64,000 bases of DNA, from NCBI GenBank assembly GCA_017479935.1, contig JAFVBO010000089.1:31127-95126 (forward strand), read 5' to 3'. A program made the position numbers and the translations under genes. The notes under the pieces were generated by a model. It was not told the origin of the DNA and made no database searches. It was given only the letters and a program-made list of their open reading frames with translations. Origin of the DNA: Lachnospiraceae bacterium. GTDB lineage: Bacteria > Bacillota > Clostridia > Lachnospirales > Lachnospiraceae. Shown piece after piece: positions 35,251-44,640 of the stretch (position 1 is the first letter of the stretch; the number at the start of each line of letters is the position of its first letter).

Positions 35251-38200
35251 TTACTCCGCAGGAAAGTCAGGCTGCGTATCACCGAAGATAATGGCATTAT
35301 AATACTCGATGAGGTCGTAAACGCTTGTCTCTTCCACGTGAAGCGTAAGTGTTGTGATCGCCGCGTTTGCATTTCCGACAATATTCTTGACGATGACCCA
35401 TTTATCCTGCTCGCTTGTCGCACCCTTTGCGGTGGCAAGGATCTGCAGCGTATACGTCCCCGGAGCATAGTCGCGATTGATGGTGCCGCTGATCATGCCC
35501 GTTTCGTAATCCAGCGCCAGCCCATCCGGCATCGTTCCAAGATACAGTCTGTACTGGATGTCAGAAAGGTTCTCATCCGCAACAGACACGGAATACGGGA
35601 GCCCCTTCAAGGCTGTACCGAGATTCGTTTGCGGAGCTGTGTATCCGCTGGTCGTGTAGCCGTCGTTTTTCGTACTTTCGTCATCCAGCCAGCTGAAGGC
35701 GTAACCATTCAGCCCGGCGTCGCTGTTGATGAGGCAGTATGCCTGACGTTTGATGCTATCGTACAGTGCCTGCAGATGAGAGTCATTTACGCATTCTTCG
35801 CCGTAAACGGCATCATTTTTGGTTAAGCCGAACACCGTTGCGAAATCGAAGGAAACACCGCCGATACTGCTCGCACGGAGATCAAGTCCGATATCTCCGC
35901 CGGCACGGATCATGGTGTTCGCGTTCTGGGCGCCGTTCTTGGACTGGAAGGCGTCGGTCGTGAACTCGCAAATGAGGCCCCACTCGTTCCGGCAAAGCCC
36001 GTTCATCAGATCCCAGCATCCGCCTGCCCATTCAAAGCCGAAACGGCTGAAGGAGGTCATGAACGCGGCGGGTGTAGCGGTGCCAACGCTGGTTTTTACA
36101 TTGTTAACCGCTTTGGCAGCCCGTTCGAAAGGACGAAGGTAAATCTGACGCACGGTCTGCTCGTCAGCCCATACGCAGTATTCGTTGTTTTCACGGGCCG
36201 TTTCCTGATCGTTTAATGCAAAATGCTTCATGAAGCACAGCAATCCGCTCTGAGAAGCACCGACGATGACGTTTTCCGCCATAGCGCCGGCGAGAGTGGC
36301 GTCTTCGGAGTAGTATTCGAAGTTGCGTCCGCCGAATTGCGATCTATGCATATTGACACCCGGCGCATACCAGCCTCCGGTGTGATTCCAAAGCGCTACC
36401 TGCCCGGTATAGTAGCCCTGCATATACGCGATCTCTTTGTTCCAGGTGCCTGCCACAACGGTTTCAGGCGCGAAGTTCCCCTTGATACTGCCACCGCTGT
36501 TCAGTTCCTGCTTGTTCGGAGCGCCGAAGGATCCGCTGATGCCCTGAGGTCCGTCGTGATGAATGGCCGGAACGATGCCGAACGCGGTCAGGTTTTTCAG
36601 TGCCTTGAACTGCGCAAAAGCGCCGTTGATAGAAGATGCCGCCTGTTCAATCGTGAACTGTGAAGCAAACTGATCAAAGATTGGGTCATCATATTCCTTG
36701 CCGGCAAGATCTCTGAACTGGATCGGGGCGGAACCGGCTTCGGTGTATGCCTCGCTGCTGTCTCTGAAACTGTACGTTGCCTGCTTGGCGCCTTCTTCCG
36801 TGCCGGTCTGTGTGTAATACCATTTGTTCTGACCGTCAACGGTATCGTATGTGGACCGGAACACCGCGTTCGTGACCGACCAGTTCTCGTTCTCATAGTC
36901 AAACGGCATAAGCAGTCTGGCAAGCCATTCTTCCTCTTTCACGCCGTCCGCGCTTGCTTTTCTGAGATATTTCGGCGTATTCGACCAGTCATCGGGAACA
37001 TCCTTTACAGGAGTAAGCGTCGCACCGTTTTCCCAATCCGCGGCATCATAATTCTTTCCATAGATAAAGCGGTACTGCATCGACCAGAACGGATCGAGAA
37101 TGGTATTGTCGGCAGGTACTTCAAACCAGTAAGGCGTTTGAGGGAAAGTGCCGGCAAAGTCCGCTCTGCTCATCACGTGGGCTTCCATTTCCTTGTTCAT
37201 ATCCGCAAAGTGCACTTCAATGTCCGCGCCAGAGTGAGGATCTTTGGTGAATACGAATTCCGTGGAAAGCGTAAAGGATCTGGTGTTGCTCTCGTCGGCC
37301 AAAGCCCAGCCGTGTGAATCGGTGGTAACATAAAGCTTATACTCACCCGGGTCGAGCTCATACGATCGGCTTCCGTTGTTGTTTTTGTCATACACGTCAA
37401 ACGAAGCCATATCGAAGGCGCTCACAGACAGAGTAACGGTTTCCGATTCCTCCGGAGCCAACAGCTTCGTCTTCGCAAAATCCCCAAGCGTGACTTTGGA
37501 TTTCTCAATGCCGCCCCGGATGTACGGCGCTTCATAGTAGAGCTCCACGACATCCTTGCCCGCAACAGAGCCAATGTTCTTCACAGTCACATCAATCGTG
37601 TAGGTAAGGTTGCCATATGGATCTGTGTCACCCGTCTTCAGCTCTCCGACCGTCCACTCGAAGTCGGTATAGGAAAGACCGTAACCGAAGGGATATACGA
37701 CTGCCTGATCGTAATCGATAAAGTTTTCTTCGGCTGCTGTTTCGTAATACTGATACCCGACGTAAATCCCTTCTTCGTATTCATTGCCGTAGTAACCGCT
37801 TCCATCGTCGTAACCGTTGCCGTTAGACAGAATGCCGGTGAACGGAACGAGATTGCCGGTACCGTCGTCCATATAGTACTGGTTGCCGAGATCCGAGGTC
37901 GTTGTAAGACCGCTGCCGATACGGTATCCGGAATTGTTCACAAACGAAGGAGTGGCCGTAAAGTCCGCTGCCAGCGTATCCACTGTTCTTCCGGAAGGGT
38001 TGATCTTGCCCGAAATGATCTTTGCGAGGGAATCAAAGCCGTTCATGCCTGCGCCGGCAGCCCATATGATCGACTTGATGTTCTCGTCCTCGGCAAGAGG
38101 TTTCACTTCAAAAGCGGAAAGACTGTTTAGGACAACGATAATGTTTTCGAATGCTCCGGATTCTTCGATTGCCTTGATCAGAGCCCGTTCGTTGTCGTCA

Positions 38201-39012
38201 AGTTCCAGATAATGGGCGAACGGGTTGGATTCTCTTCCTGAACCGCCGACCGGCGTCCAGTCGCCGTTGCCCGTGATTTCTTTGTCGATATCCTCTCTGG
38301 TTGGCGTTCCGTTGGTCACAGCGGATGTGCCGCCCTCGGTTGTGTGGAAGGAGGACATCGGAAGATCCGCCCCTTCACCGCCGATACGCGAGAACACAAT
38401 GATTGCCGCGTCGCCATAGCTTGCGTAGGAGTCCTTGACCTCGTCTGTATACATACTCTGCGGCGTTTCTCCGGTGTTCCAGTAACTCACTTGCTGATTG
38501 CTCATCGAGGTGGAGCCTCTTCCGCTGCCGGAGGCGTTTCTGTCGTTGTAAAAATCGATAAGCGTCTGGTTCAGGACAAAGCCTTCGTTTTTAAGCGCAT
38601 CAAGCAGCGAAACGTCCACGCCGCTGCCGCCCGAGGAACCGGAACCGGAATATACCGGGTTGACCGAGTTTTTGCCGAATACGCTGATCTTTGCCCCGCC
38701 TATTGTGATCGGCAGACTGTTCGCGGTAACGGTCCGCTGATTTCTTCCCGATCCGGTGGTATATGTATATTCTTCGTTTTTAAGAAGCACATAACCTTCG
38801 CCCGCAATCGTTTTGTTGTACTCACGCTGTGCGTTCAGAGCGTCCTGCGCGCTGTCGAAATCCGTCTCGTAAACGGGCCCCTCCCAGCCGCTCTTTGCCG
38901 CCAAAGCAACAGGAGTCCCCAAACTGCCTGACAGACACAGAACGGCTGCCGCGCAGACAGAGAAGACTGCAGTGATCGGCTTTGTGGTTTTACCTGGCTG
39001 TGTTTTTCTCAT
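35251..39012 (-). CDS. Secreted GH3 beta-glycosidase with a C-terminal He_PIG domain
   Basis: A 1253-residue exported GH3 enzyme. I chose ATG 39012 because AAGGAGG lies five bases upstream; an in-frame ATG at 39093 would add 27 residues before a good signal peptide (about 1-38, ALA cleavage). It has the sandwich domain (about 65-450, FGYGLSYTD), FnIII-like domain (about 470-590), barrel (about 800-1080) with MKHF and expected nucleophile D1020 in CEFTTDAFQS, then one He_PIG domain (about 1130-1220). The sandwich domain carries a longer Gly/Ser/Asn-rich insertion than in the paralogues (about 390-430). No membrane anchor. It heads the minus-strand triad with the Ig lipoprotein and the two-TM GH3. 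Confidence 0.9.
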   Translation of the reverse strand: MRKTQPGKTTKPITAVFSVCAAAVLCLSGSLGTPVALAAKSGWEGPVYETDFDSAQDALNAQREYNKTIAGEGYVLLKNEEYTYTTGSGRNQRTVTANSLPITIGGAKISVFGKNSVNPVYSGSGSSGGSGVDVSLLDALKNEGFVLNQTLIDFYNDRNASGSGRGSTSMSNQQVSYWNTGETPQSMYTDEVKDSYASYGDAAIIVFSRIGGEGADLPMSSFHTTEGGTSAVTNGTPTREDIDKEITGNGDWTPVGGSGRESNPFAHYLELDDNERALIKAIEESGAFENIIVVLNSLSAFEVKPLAEDENIKSIIWAAGAGMNGFDSLAKIISGKINPSGRTVDTLAADFTATPSFVNNSGYRIGSGLTTTSDLGNQYYMDDGTGNLVPFTGILSNGNGYDDGSGYYGNEYEEGIYVGYQYYETAAEENFIDYDQAVVYPFGYGLSYTDFEWTVGELKTGDTDPYGNLTYTIDVTVKNIGSVAGKDVVELYYEAPYIRGGIEKSKVTLGDFAKTKLLAPEESETVTLSVSAFDMASFDVYDKNNNGSRSYELDPGEYKLYVTTDSHGWALADESNTRSFTLSTEFVFTKDPHSGADIEVHFADMNKEMEAHVMSRADFAGTFPQTPYWFEVPADNTILDPFWSMQYRFIYGKNYDAADWENGATLTPVKDVPDDWSNTPKYLRKASADGVKEEEWLARLLMPFDYENENWSVTNAVFRSTYDTVDGQNKWYYTQTGTEEGAKQATYSFRDSSEAYTEAGSAPIQFRDLAGKEYDDPIFDQFASQFTIEQAASSINGAFAQFKALKNLTAFGIVPAIHHDGPQGISGSFGAPNKQELNSGGSIKGNFAPETVVAGTWNKEIAYMQGYYTGQVALWNHTGGWYAPGVNMHRSQFGGRNFEYYSEDATLAGAMAENVIVGASQSGLLCFMKHFALNDQETARENNEYCVWADEQTVRQIYLRPFERAAKAVNNVKTSVGTATPAAFMTSFSRFGFEWAGGCWDLMNGLCRNEWGLICEFTTDAFQSKNGAQNANTMIRAGGDIGLDLRASSIGGVSFDFATVFGLTKNDAVYGEECVNDSHLQALYDSIKRQAYCLINSDAGLNGYAFSWLDDESTKNDGYTTSGYTAPQTNLGTALKGLPYSVSVADENLSDIQYRLYLGTMPDGLALDYETGMISGTINRDYAPGTYTLQILATAKGATSEQDKWVIVKNIVGNANAAITTLTLHVEETSVYDLIEYYNAIIFGDTQPDFPAE

Positions 39013-39200
39013 AGTATCCTCCTTATATTTTCTGACAGGCTTTCTGCCTGCTTTTGGTAGCTCCAAGCATAGCATATTCCAAAAGGCCTGCAACAGAAGA
39101 TGCGAAAACGGTCATTCTTTTGGCGAAAACGGAGTCGGGGAATTTGGATTCCATGCATTATATCGCGCGCGTATGAAACCGCTGCAGGTGCCGGAACGGA

Positions 39201-39231
39201 TTTCGTTAAAATTCTGTCTGCTTTCGTAAAG
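39201..39231. promoter_or_regulatory. candidate LytTR-type direct repeat in a divergent GH3 promoter region
   Basis: TTTCGTTAAA (39201-39210) and TTTCGTAAAG (39222-39231) are similar 10-mers with a start-to-start distance of 21 bases. That is the usual period of LytTR binding sites, and the core CGTT fits the family consensus. They lie between the divergent secreted GH3 (start 39012) and the decayed GH3 (39298). The match is partial. Confidence 0.3.
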
Positions 39232-39297
39232 TCGGCTGCAAAGGCCGGGTACATTTTGTATAGAAATGCATGAGATCCAGAGCATGCAATGGATAAA

Positions 39298-40871
39298 ATG
39301 GAAAAAAGAAAAAAACGAAGATTCGGGTATGGGCGGCCGGTACCGCGGTGACGCTTGTGCTGCTGGTCATTGTAAACGTTCTGGCACTTGGCGCGTTGTC
39401 AGGACTTATGAACACCCTGTTCGGAGGGGACCGCCAGGTTAAAAGCGGATCCGGAGGAGCGGTTGTTTTTGAACCGGATGAGGGCATAATTGATAAACAT
39501 ACCGCGAAAGCTGCCGGCGATGATCTGGTTGCGGAAGAGGGATTTATCCTTTTTAAAAACGTGGATCATGCTCTGCCGCTGCTTACGAGGAAAAATCAGA
39601 AAACGAGGGTGACGGTTCTGGGAAAGAACTCGGTAAAACTGGTATACGGAAGCGCGGGCTCCGTAAGCGCGGATGCCAGTCGTGCCAGAACATTGTCAGA
39701 GAGCCTGGAAGCGGCAGGATACGAGGTGAATCCGGTTCTAAAGGCATTCTATGAGAGTAGTCGCTCCGGGAGCGGAAGGCCCTCCTCCTGTGCGGCTTGA
39801 AAACGATCCGGTTACAGGGTATGCTGTTGTGAACCGATTTGAGGATCGTGATGACCAATTGGGGAGCGTTTTGTCCCGGATGAATTGGGAGGGAACGATG
39901 CCAGCCGCCTGACCGTGAAGACAATATGGGATACCTTAAGCGACGCCGCATTCAAGAGCCCCGCGATTCCATATATCCTGAAGCCGGAGACCATCGATAC
40001 GGACGGACCGTCCGGTTTCGTCAAGTTTATGGGTGTGGACAACACAGTCTACGATACCTGTTTCTACATGAGCGAGTGTCTTCTGGCCGCGACCTGGAAC
40101 GGGGAACTGGCCTATAAGATGGGCGTTTGCATTGGAAACGAAGGGATTCTTGGAAATGTCAATACGGATACGCCATACTCCGGGTGGTATGCGCCGGGAT
40201 TAAATCTGCACCGCACACCGTTTGGTGGACGTAATCCGGAGTATTATTCAGAGGATGCCTACCTGACCGGTAGCTTTGGCGCAAGTGTAGCTGCCGGGGC
40301 GATGAGTAAAGGGGTCTACCCGTTTATCAAACACTTTGCCGCCAGTGAGCAGGAAACCCACCGGGGCGGAGTCTGTACCTGGCTAACGGAACAGGCGCTT
40401 CGTGAACTGTATTTAAAACCGTTCGAGATGGCTGTCAAGAGAGGAAAGACTACGGCACTCATGACATCGTTCAACCGAATTGGATCCGTATGGACAGGAG
40501 GCGACTATCGCCTGGTTACGGAGGTGCTAAGAAACGAGTGGGGCTTTAAGGGAACGGTTATCTGTGACTTTGCATCCGGTCAAGGGCATATGGATTTTTG
40601 CCAGATGGTTTACGCCGGCGGAGATCTGTGGCTGGACACGATTGCTCCGGAGAAGTGGTACGACACGGCGAATCCGATGGATGTCTATGTGCTGCAGGAA
40701 AGCATCAAGCATGTTCTCTATACCGTTGCGAACAGCAACGCCATGGCAGGCCTGGGGGAAGGCGTGGTCTATGAGACGCATATGGCTTATTGGCGCATCG
40801 GCCTGATTATTCTGGACGTTGTGGTGATCCTTCTGCTGGCAGTGTGGGGCAGGAGATGCTACAGTTCCTAA
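39298..40871 (+). pseudogene. decayed two-TM GH3 glycosidase
   Basis: This is the remnant of a GH3 gene of the two-TM kind. ATG 39298 enters a run of seven As and is out of frame with the following signal-anchor (KIRVWAAGTAVTLVLLVIVN); one more A would restore it. The sandwich domain stops abruptly at about 39780 after ESSRSGSGRP. Next comes a linker piece (DPVTGYAVVNRFEDR) that belongs hundreds of residues later, so most of the sandwich and FnIII domains are deleted. Another frame change near 39900 leads into an open catalytic barrel (ITKHF-equivalent IKHF and GTVICDFASG with the nucleophile Asp) and a C-terminal TM helix. The barrel half (39885-40871) is still an open frame of 328 codons but has lost its export signal. 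Its end overlaps the convergent esterase gene by four bases. Confidence 0.85.
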
Positions 40872-41857
40872 GACATAAGCAGTTTCCTCGTGATGGCAAA
40901 CGCCTCCCCTGCCCGGTCAAATTGTTCCCAAAGCATCATAAAACCGTGCATCATGCCGGTTATCTGAAAAAGAGTGACGGGAGAGTCTGCGGCTTTTAAG
41001 GCAGCGGCAAAGGCCTCCCCATCTGCGCGAAGCGGGTCGTACTCCGCCACCACAACAAGCGTGCGGGTATTGGTGCGGGCCGGAAAGCGCCGCCCGGGGA
41101 AGCAGTACGCGTCCGAAGCGGGAATATCCTGGCCGCCTAAGTAGGCTTTTTCGGTGGCTAACAGCATGTCTTTAGGAAGCACATAGTCCCCGTTACCATA
41201 GGCTTTGACGGTCTCGGATTCTTCAATGGATACAGCCCCGAACAGCCCGTAGTACAGAAACTGGGCATAGATCGCCGGCCCCTGGTGATCCATGGAATAC
41301 CAATTTAACGCTGCGCACAGGGTGGCTCCGGAGGAGTCGCCCGCCGTGCAAAGGCGGCCCGGGTCCACACCAATTTCAGAGGCATGATCGCTCGCCCAGC
41401 ATAACGCGGCCCAGGCGTCATGAAGGGCGGCCGGGTACGGATGCTCCGGCGCCAGGCGGTATTCGACCGATAGGACTATGCAGTGCAAGTCGCGGGAGAG
41501 CCGGCGGCAGATACTGTCGTGGCTTGCGATGTTGTGCATCATGAAGGCTCCGCCGTGAAAGTACAGGATAAGAGGAAGTGGTTCCTCGCTCTCCGCAGCG
41601 CTTTTCGCTGGATCATTTTTGCACTTGTTCCAGTGCTTATTTTGCATGCTGCATCCAGGCCGGTATAATCGAACCGGGATCTCGCCACCTTCACCAGGGA
41701 TCGTGAAATCGGTTGCTTCGATCTCGGGGATCACCTTTCGCTTGTCGTTGTAAATCACATCAGCGGCTGCCCGGACTTTATCGATGGGCACAACGCCTAA
41801 TACATTCTGAATACGGCGGCCGCCATAATGGGCGGCTACCTGAGGATCTAAAGGCAT
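40868..41857 (-). CDS. Hormone-sensitive-lipase-family esterase
   Basis: A 329-residue cytoplasmic alpha/beta hydrolase of the HSL (family IV) type. The oxyanion motif HGGA is in LYFHGGAFM, the nucleophile Ser175 in GDSSGAT, and Asp274 (EYDPLRAD) and His304 (MMHGF) complete the triad. These enzymes cleave short-chain acyl esters, often including acetylated sugars and drugs. No signal peptide. It converges with the decayed GH3, overlapping it by four bases at the 3' end. A hairpin (41893-41932) lies upstream of the start. It may remove acyl groups from imported sugars, since it neighbours glycosidase genes; that role is inferred from context only. Confidence 0.85.
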   Translation of the reverse strand: MPLDPQVAAHYGGRRIQNVLGVVPIDKVRAAADVIYNDKRKVIPEIEATDFTIPGEGGEIPVRLYRPGCSMQNKHWNKCKNDPAKSAAESEEPLPLILYFHGGAFMMHNIASHDSICRRLSRDLHCIVLSVEYRLAPEHPYPAALHDAWAALCWASDHASEIGVDPGRLCTAGDSSGATLCAALNWYSMDHQGPAIYAQFLYYGLFGAVSIEESETVKAYGNGDYVLPKDMLLATEKAYLGGQDIPASDAYCFPGRRFPARTNTRTLVVVAEYDPLRADGEAFAAALKAADSPVTLFQITGMMHGFMMLWEQFDRAGEAFAITRKLLMS

Positions 41858-41892
41858 GACATTATCCTTTCTGGAAACGATGTATCAAGGAA

Positions 41893-41932
41893 GAATGCCG
41901 GCGTAGCGGGGTTCATCTGCACGCCGGTATTC
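41893..41932. repeat. 12-bp-stem hairpin upstream of the esterase
   Basis: GAATGCCGGCGT (41893-41904) pairs with ACGCCGGTATTC (41921-41932), one G-T mismatch. It lies 36 bases upstream of the esterase start and could be a leader hairpin or terminator. A half-copy of the GTAAC/GTTCAG repeat follows at 41943-41959. Confidence 0.5.
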
Positions 41933-42018
41933 TATTTGTTATGTAACGCAACTGTTCAGCATTTTAGCACCATTTCATTCTTGAGACAAGAACCTCGGGG
42001 AGTTTCATGAAAGCATCG

Positions 42019-42120
42019 ACAGACCTTCGCCTTAATAAATGAGGAAAAGGTCTGCCAGGAGAGATGAGCAAGAGAGAAGAAGACAGACCCTCGCCCCGAA
42101 AAACAAGGAAAAGGTCTGCC
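42019..42120 (+). repeat. two tandem 38-base hairpin units
   Basis: Units at 42019-42056 and 42083-42120 both start ACAGACC and end AGGAAAAGGTCTGCC, 64 bases apart. Each unit folds alone (CAGACC with GGTCTG). They lie directly upstream of a good promoter for the thioredoxin lipoprotein. Confidence 0.6.
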
Positions 42121-42143
42121 GCAAGTGTCGAGCGAGCCCTGTC

Positions 42144-42173
42144 TTGACAGAGCAAAAGACATTCTGGTAGAAT
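42144..42173 (+). promoter_or_regulatory. sigma-A promoter of the thioredoxin lipoprotein gene
   Basis: TTGACA (42144-42149), 18-base spacer, TAGAAT (42168-42173). It lies 56 bases upstream of the ATG at 42229, which has AGGAGG ahead of it. Confidence 0.65.
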
Positions 42174-42228
42174 AAGAGCCACGAAAAATATAGCGTGTGT
42201 CGAAATAGAAACCAGGAGGTAATACAAC

Positions 42229-42897
42229 ATGAAAACAAGAAAACTGGCGGCGGCAGCGGCTGCTTTCCTTTTAAGTTCGACACTTCTTTTAGGAGCATGC
42301 GGAGGCGGCTCCGGCGAGAATACGGCAAACCAAGGCGGTTCCGGAAACGGGGCGGCAGTAGAAGAAAACAATGGCTCCGGGGCGCAAGGCGCGGCGGAGA
42401 ATAACGGAGGCGAAGGCGCGTCCACCTATGTGCTGCCGGAGGGAACAAAAGTGACAGGAACCATGCCGTCTTTCGCAACGGAAGACTTAACCGGCAAGAC
42501 CTATACGCAGGATCTTTTCGCGGGAAAAGATATTACCATGGTGAATGTCTGGGGAACCTTCTGCGGCCCATGCATTAAGGAGATGCCGAGCCTGGAGCAG
42601 CTCTCAAAAGCGCTTCCGGACAACGCGCAGATCATCGGTATCCTGTGCGATGTATCGCTGAACGATAAATCCTCTCTTGCTGCGGGTGTTCAGATTGTGG
42701 AGGACGCGGGCGTGACCTTCCCCAGCCTTCTGCTGGATACGAACCTGGGGGCCTTTACACAGCAGTTTATGTTTGTTCCTACCACCGTCTTTGTAGATAG
42801 CCAGGGCAACATCTTAGATGACCCGGTGGTTGGCGCTGTGTTTGATTCGTACGTGGAGAGGATGGAGCAGTATCTTCCGGGGTGGACTTTCAACTAG
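42229..42897 (+). CDS. TlpA/ResA-like thioredoxin-fold lipoprotein
   Basis: A 222-residue surface lipoprotein: lipobox LLGAC (Cys24), a Gly/Asn/Glu-rich linker (25-65), then an AhpC-TSA/Redoxin-type thioredoxin domain. The active site is CGPC (Cys112 and Cys115) in NVWGTFCGPCIKEMP, and the cis-Pro loop is FVPTTVF. Proteins of this family reduce disulfides or peroxides outside the membrane. A membrane electron donor such as CcdA is not encoded next to it here. It has its own promoter (42144) and appears to be a single-gene unit, with 215 bases before the S1-domain gene. Which substrate it reduces cannot be told. Confidence 0.9.
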   Translation: MKTRKLAAAAAAFLLSSTLLLGACGGGSGENTANQGGSGNGAAVEENNGSGAQGAAENNGGEGASTYVLPEGTKVTGTMPSFATEDLTGKTYTQDLFAGKDITMVNVWGTFCGPCIKEMPSLEQLSKALPDNAQIIGILCDVSLNDKSSLAAGVQIVEDAGVTFPSLLLDTNLGAFTQQFMFVPTTVFVDSQGNILDDPVVGAVFDSYVERMEQYLPGWTFN

Positions 42898-42950
42898 CCC
42901 ACTACATTGCCACCAGCCCCGTGAATAGTCACTTTTTTACAAATCCCCCC

Positions 42951-42979
42951 TTGCCGTATAACAAAAAGCGTGATAGGAT
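42951..42979 (+). promoter_or_regulatory. weak promoter candidate before the S1-domain gene
   Basis: TTGCCG (42951-42956), 17 bases, TAGGAT (42974-42979), about 134 bases before the start at 43113. Both boxes deviate from consensus. Confidence 0.3.
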
Positions 42980-43112
42980 AAGGGGAAAGCGGGGGATGCC
43001 CGCTCCTGCTAAGAAGCGCAGGCATGCGTGTATTAGAAACGGGCGGATTTTTTTAAACCGGCTTAAACTGGCCGGTGGACACTTGGTAAACGAGGAGAGG
43101 AAAGAAAGAAAC

Positions 43113-44294
43113 ATGGCAGACGTCAAGATCGAAGAAACTCTGGCAAAGGCCCAGGAAGTGGTGAAGGATGTCGTACAGCAGATCGCGGAGAGCGCGGAGC
43201 GCAAGGCACTGGCAGAAAGCGTTTCTGCCGTCGCGAAGGATGCGTCCAATTTCGTGTCTGCGGCAGCAGCAGTCGTGAAGGAAAAGGTTAAGGAAGAGAT
43301 GGCGGCCAGAGAAAACCAGGCAGTGGACGCAGAGGCACCGGCTCGTAGCTATCATGTGGAAGTGGGCACGGATGAGACCATGGAAGACTACAAGAAGGAA
43401 TTAGAAGCGTCCTTCAAGCAGGTTCGCGTGGGCGATGTCATGACGGGCACGGTCATTTCCGTGACGGAAGAGGGCGTTACGCTGGATCTCAACTACTATG
43501 CTCCCGGCTTTGTGCGCCCCGAGGATGTCAGCCTGGATCCTTCCTTCTCCCTGCTGAACGATGTGCATGTGGGTGACAAGATGCAGGCGACTGTCGTCAA
43601 GAAGGACGATGGTGCCGGCAACCTTCTCATGTCCTGCGTGAGCGCGTCCGATACCGTGGGTTGGGAACGTCTGCAGGAGTTTATGAATGCGAAGACGGTT
43701 ATTCCGGTTAAGATCGCGGAAGCTGTCAACAAGGGTGTGGTCGCTTACATCGAAAACGTCCGCGGCTTTATCCCCGCCTCTCAGCTGTCCCTGTCCTATG
43801 TGGAAGAGGACAAGCTGCCCGAGTATGTGGGCCGTTCCATGAAGGTCCGCATCATCAACCTCGAGAAGGATCGCAAGAAGATGGTCCTTTCCGCGAAGGA
43901 TGTTCTGCGCGAGGAAGAAAGAGAGCGCGTGAAACAGAACATCGCCTCCCTCGTTCCCGGAACCATCATGGAAGGCAAGGTCGAAAGCCTGCAGTCCTAT
44001 GGCGCGTTTGTAGACCTGGGCGATGGCATGACCGGTCTGGTTCATGTTTCCCGGATCAGCGACAAGCGGATCAAGCAGCCTTCGGATGTCCTGAAGGAAG
44101 GACAGGTCGTGAAGGTGAAAGTGCTGGGCGTTAAGGACGGAAAGATTTCCTTAAGCATCCGTGACGCGATGGAGAACGCGGCTGCCGCTCCGAAGCAGGA
44201 GAAGGAAAAAGAGGAGCCGATCCCTGCCGAGTACATGAATACGGGTTCTTTAAGCTCTTCCCTGGGCGATCTGTTAAAGGGCCTGAAGCTGTAA
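43113..44294 (+). CDS. Protein with three S1 RNA-binding domains
   Basis: A 393-residue cytoplasmic protein related to ribosomal protein S1. ATG 43113 is chosen because GAGGAGAGG lies upstream and the N-terminus becomes a clean helix; the open frame extends further upstream without a start signal. Residues 1-85 are Ala/Lys/Glu-rich and probably a long amphipathic helix. S1 domains follow at about 105-175, 193-262 and 279-350; the third (GTIMEGKVESLQSYGAFVDL) is the most canonical. It lacks the extra domains of full S1 and ends in a short LGDLLKGLKL helix. Probably helps translation or RNA handling. It ends in a strong terminator at 44327 and is transcribed apart from the rhamnose genes. Confidence 0.9.
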   Translation: MADVKIEETLAKAQEVVKDVVQQIAESAERKALAESVSAVAKDASNFVSAAAAVVKEKVKEEMAARENQAVDAEAPARSYHVEVGTDETMEDYKKELEASFKQVRVGDVMTGTVISVTEEGVTLDLNYYAPGFVRPEDVSLDPSFSLLNDVHVGDKMQATVVKKDDGAGNLLMSCVSASDTVGWERLQEFMNAKTVIPVKIAEAVNKGVVAYIENVRGFIPASQLSLSYVEEDKLPEYVGRSMKVRIINLEKDRKKMVLSAKDVLREEERERVKQNIASLVPGTIMEGKVESLQSYGAFVDLGDGMTGLVHVSRISDKRIKQPSDVLKEGQVVKVKVLGVKDGKISLSIRDAMENAAAAPKQEKEKEEPIPAEYMNTGSLSSSLGDLLKGLKL

Positions 44295-44326
44295 GAAATA
44301 CGAAAACTCTGAGATAAGAAAACAAG

Positions 44327-44355
44327 GGGCGGAAGCATAGGCTTCCGCCCTTTTT
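44327..44355 (+). terminator. rho-independent terminator
   Basis: GGGCGGAAGC (44327-44336), loop ATAG, GCTTCCGCCC (44341-44350), then TTTTT. Ends the S1-domain gene. Confidence 0.9.
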
Positions 44356-44464
44356 GAAGATGGTGGCGGAAGCTGTGCGCAGATATGGCACGGCAGCGCA
44401 CAGTACTGCATGGGGGAGATGACATCTTTTGCAAGAGAGGACACAAATTTTTCAAATATCGGGC

Positions 44465-44493
44465 TTGCACAAGACAACTGTCCAAATTATAAT
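44465..44493 (+). promoter_or_regulatory. sigma-A promoter of rhaB
   Basis: TTGCAC (44465-44470), 17-base spacer, TATAAT (44488-44493), with a leader of about 140 bases before the rhamnulokinase ATG. Confidence 0.6.
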
Positions 44494-44640
44494 GAGACTT
44501 GTATATTGTGGCAAACATGTGGGCTCGCAAAGAGCCGGGCATGGCAGATTTGACCATAGGCGTTCGCGCGAGCTTAAGAGAGAAGGGAGCCCGCGCTGAA
44601 AAACAAACAATAGAACAAACGTAAGGATGAGGAGAAGGGT

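Noticed and set aside
39157..39162. TATAAT on the minus strand as a promoter for the secreted GH3 at 39012
   Set aside because: A good -10 box but no acceptable -35 box at 16-18 bases, so I did not list it as a promoter.
42882..43112. Upstream extension of the S1-domain protein
   Set aside because: The open frame exists, but the translated part is not protein-like and lacks a start signal. ATG 43113 has GAGGAGAGG at proper distance.
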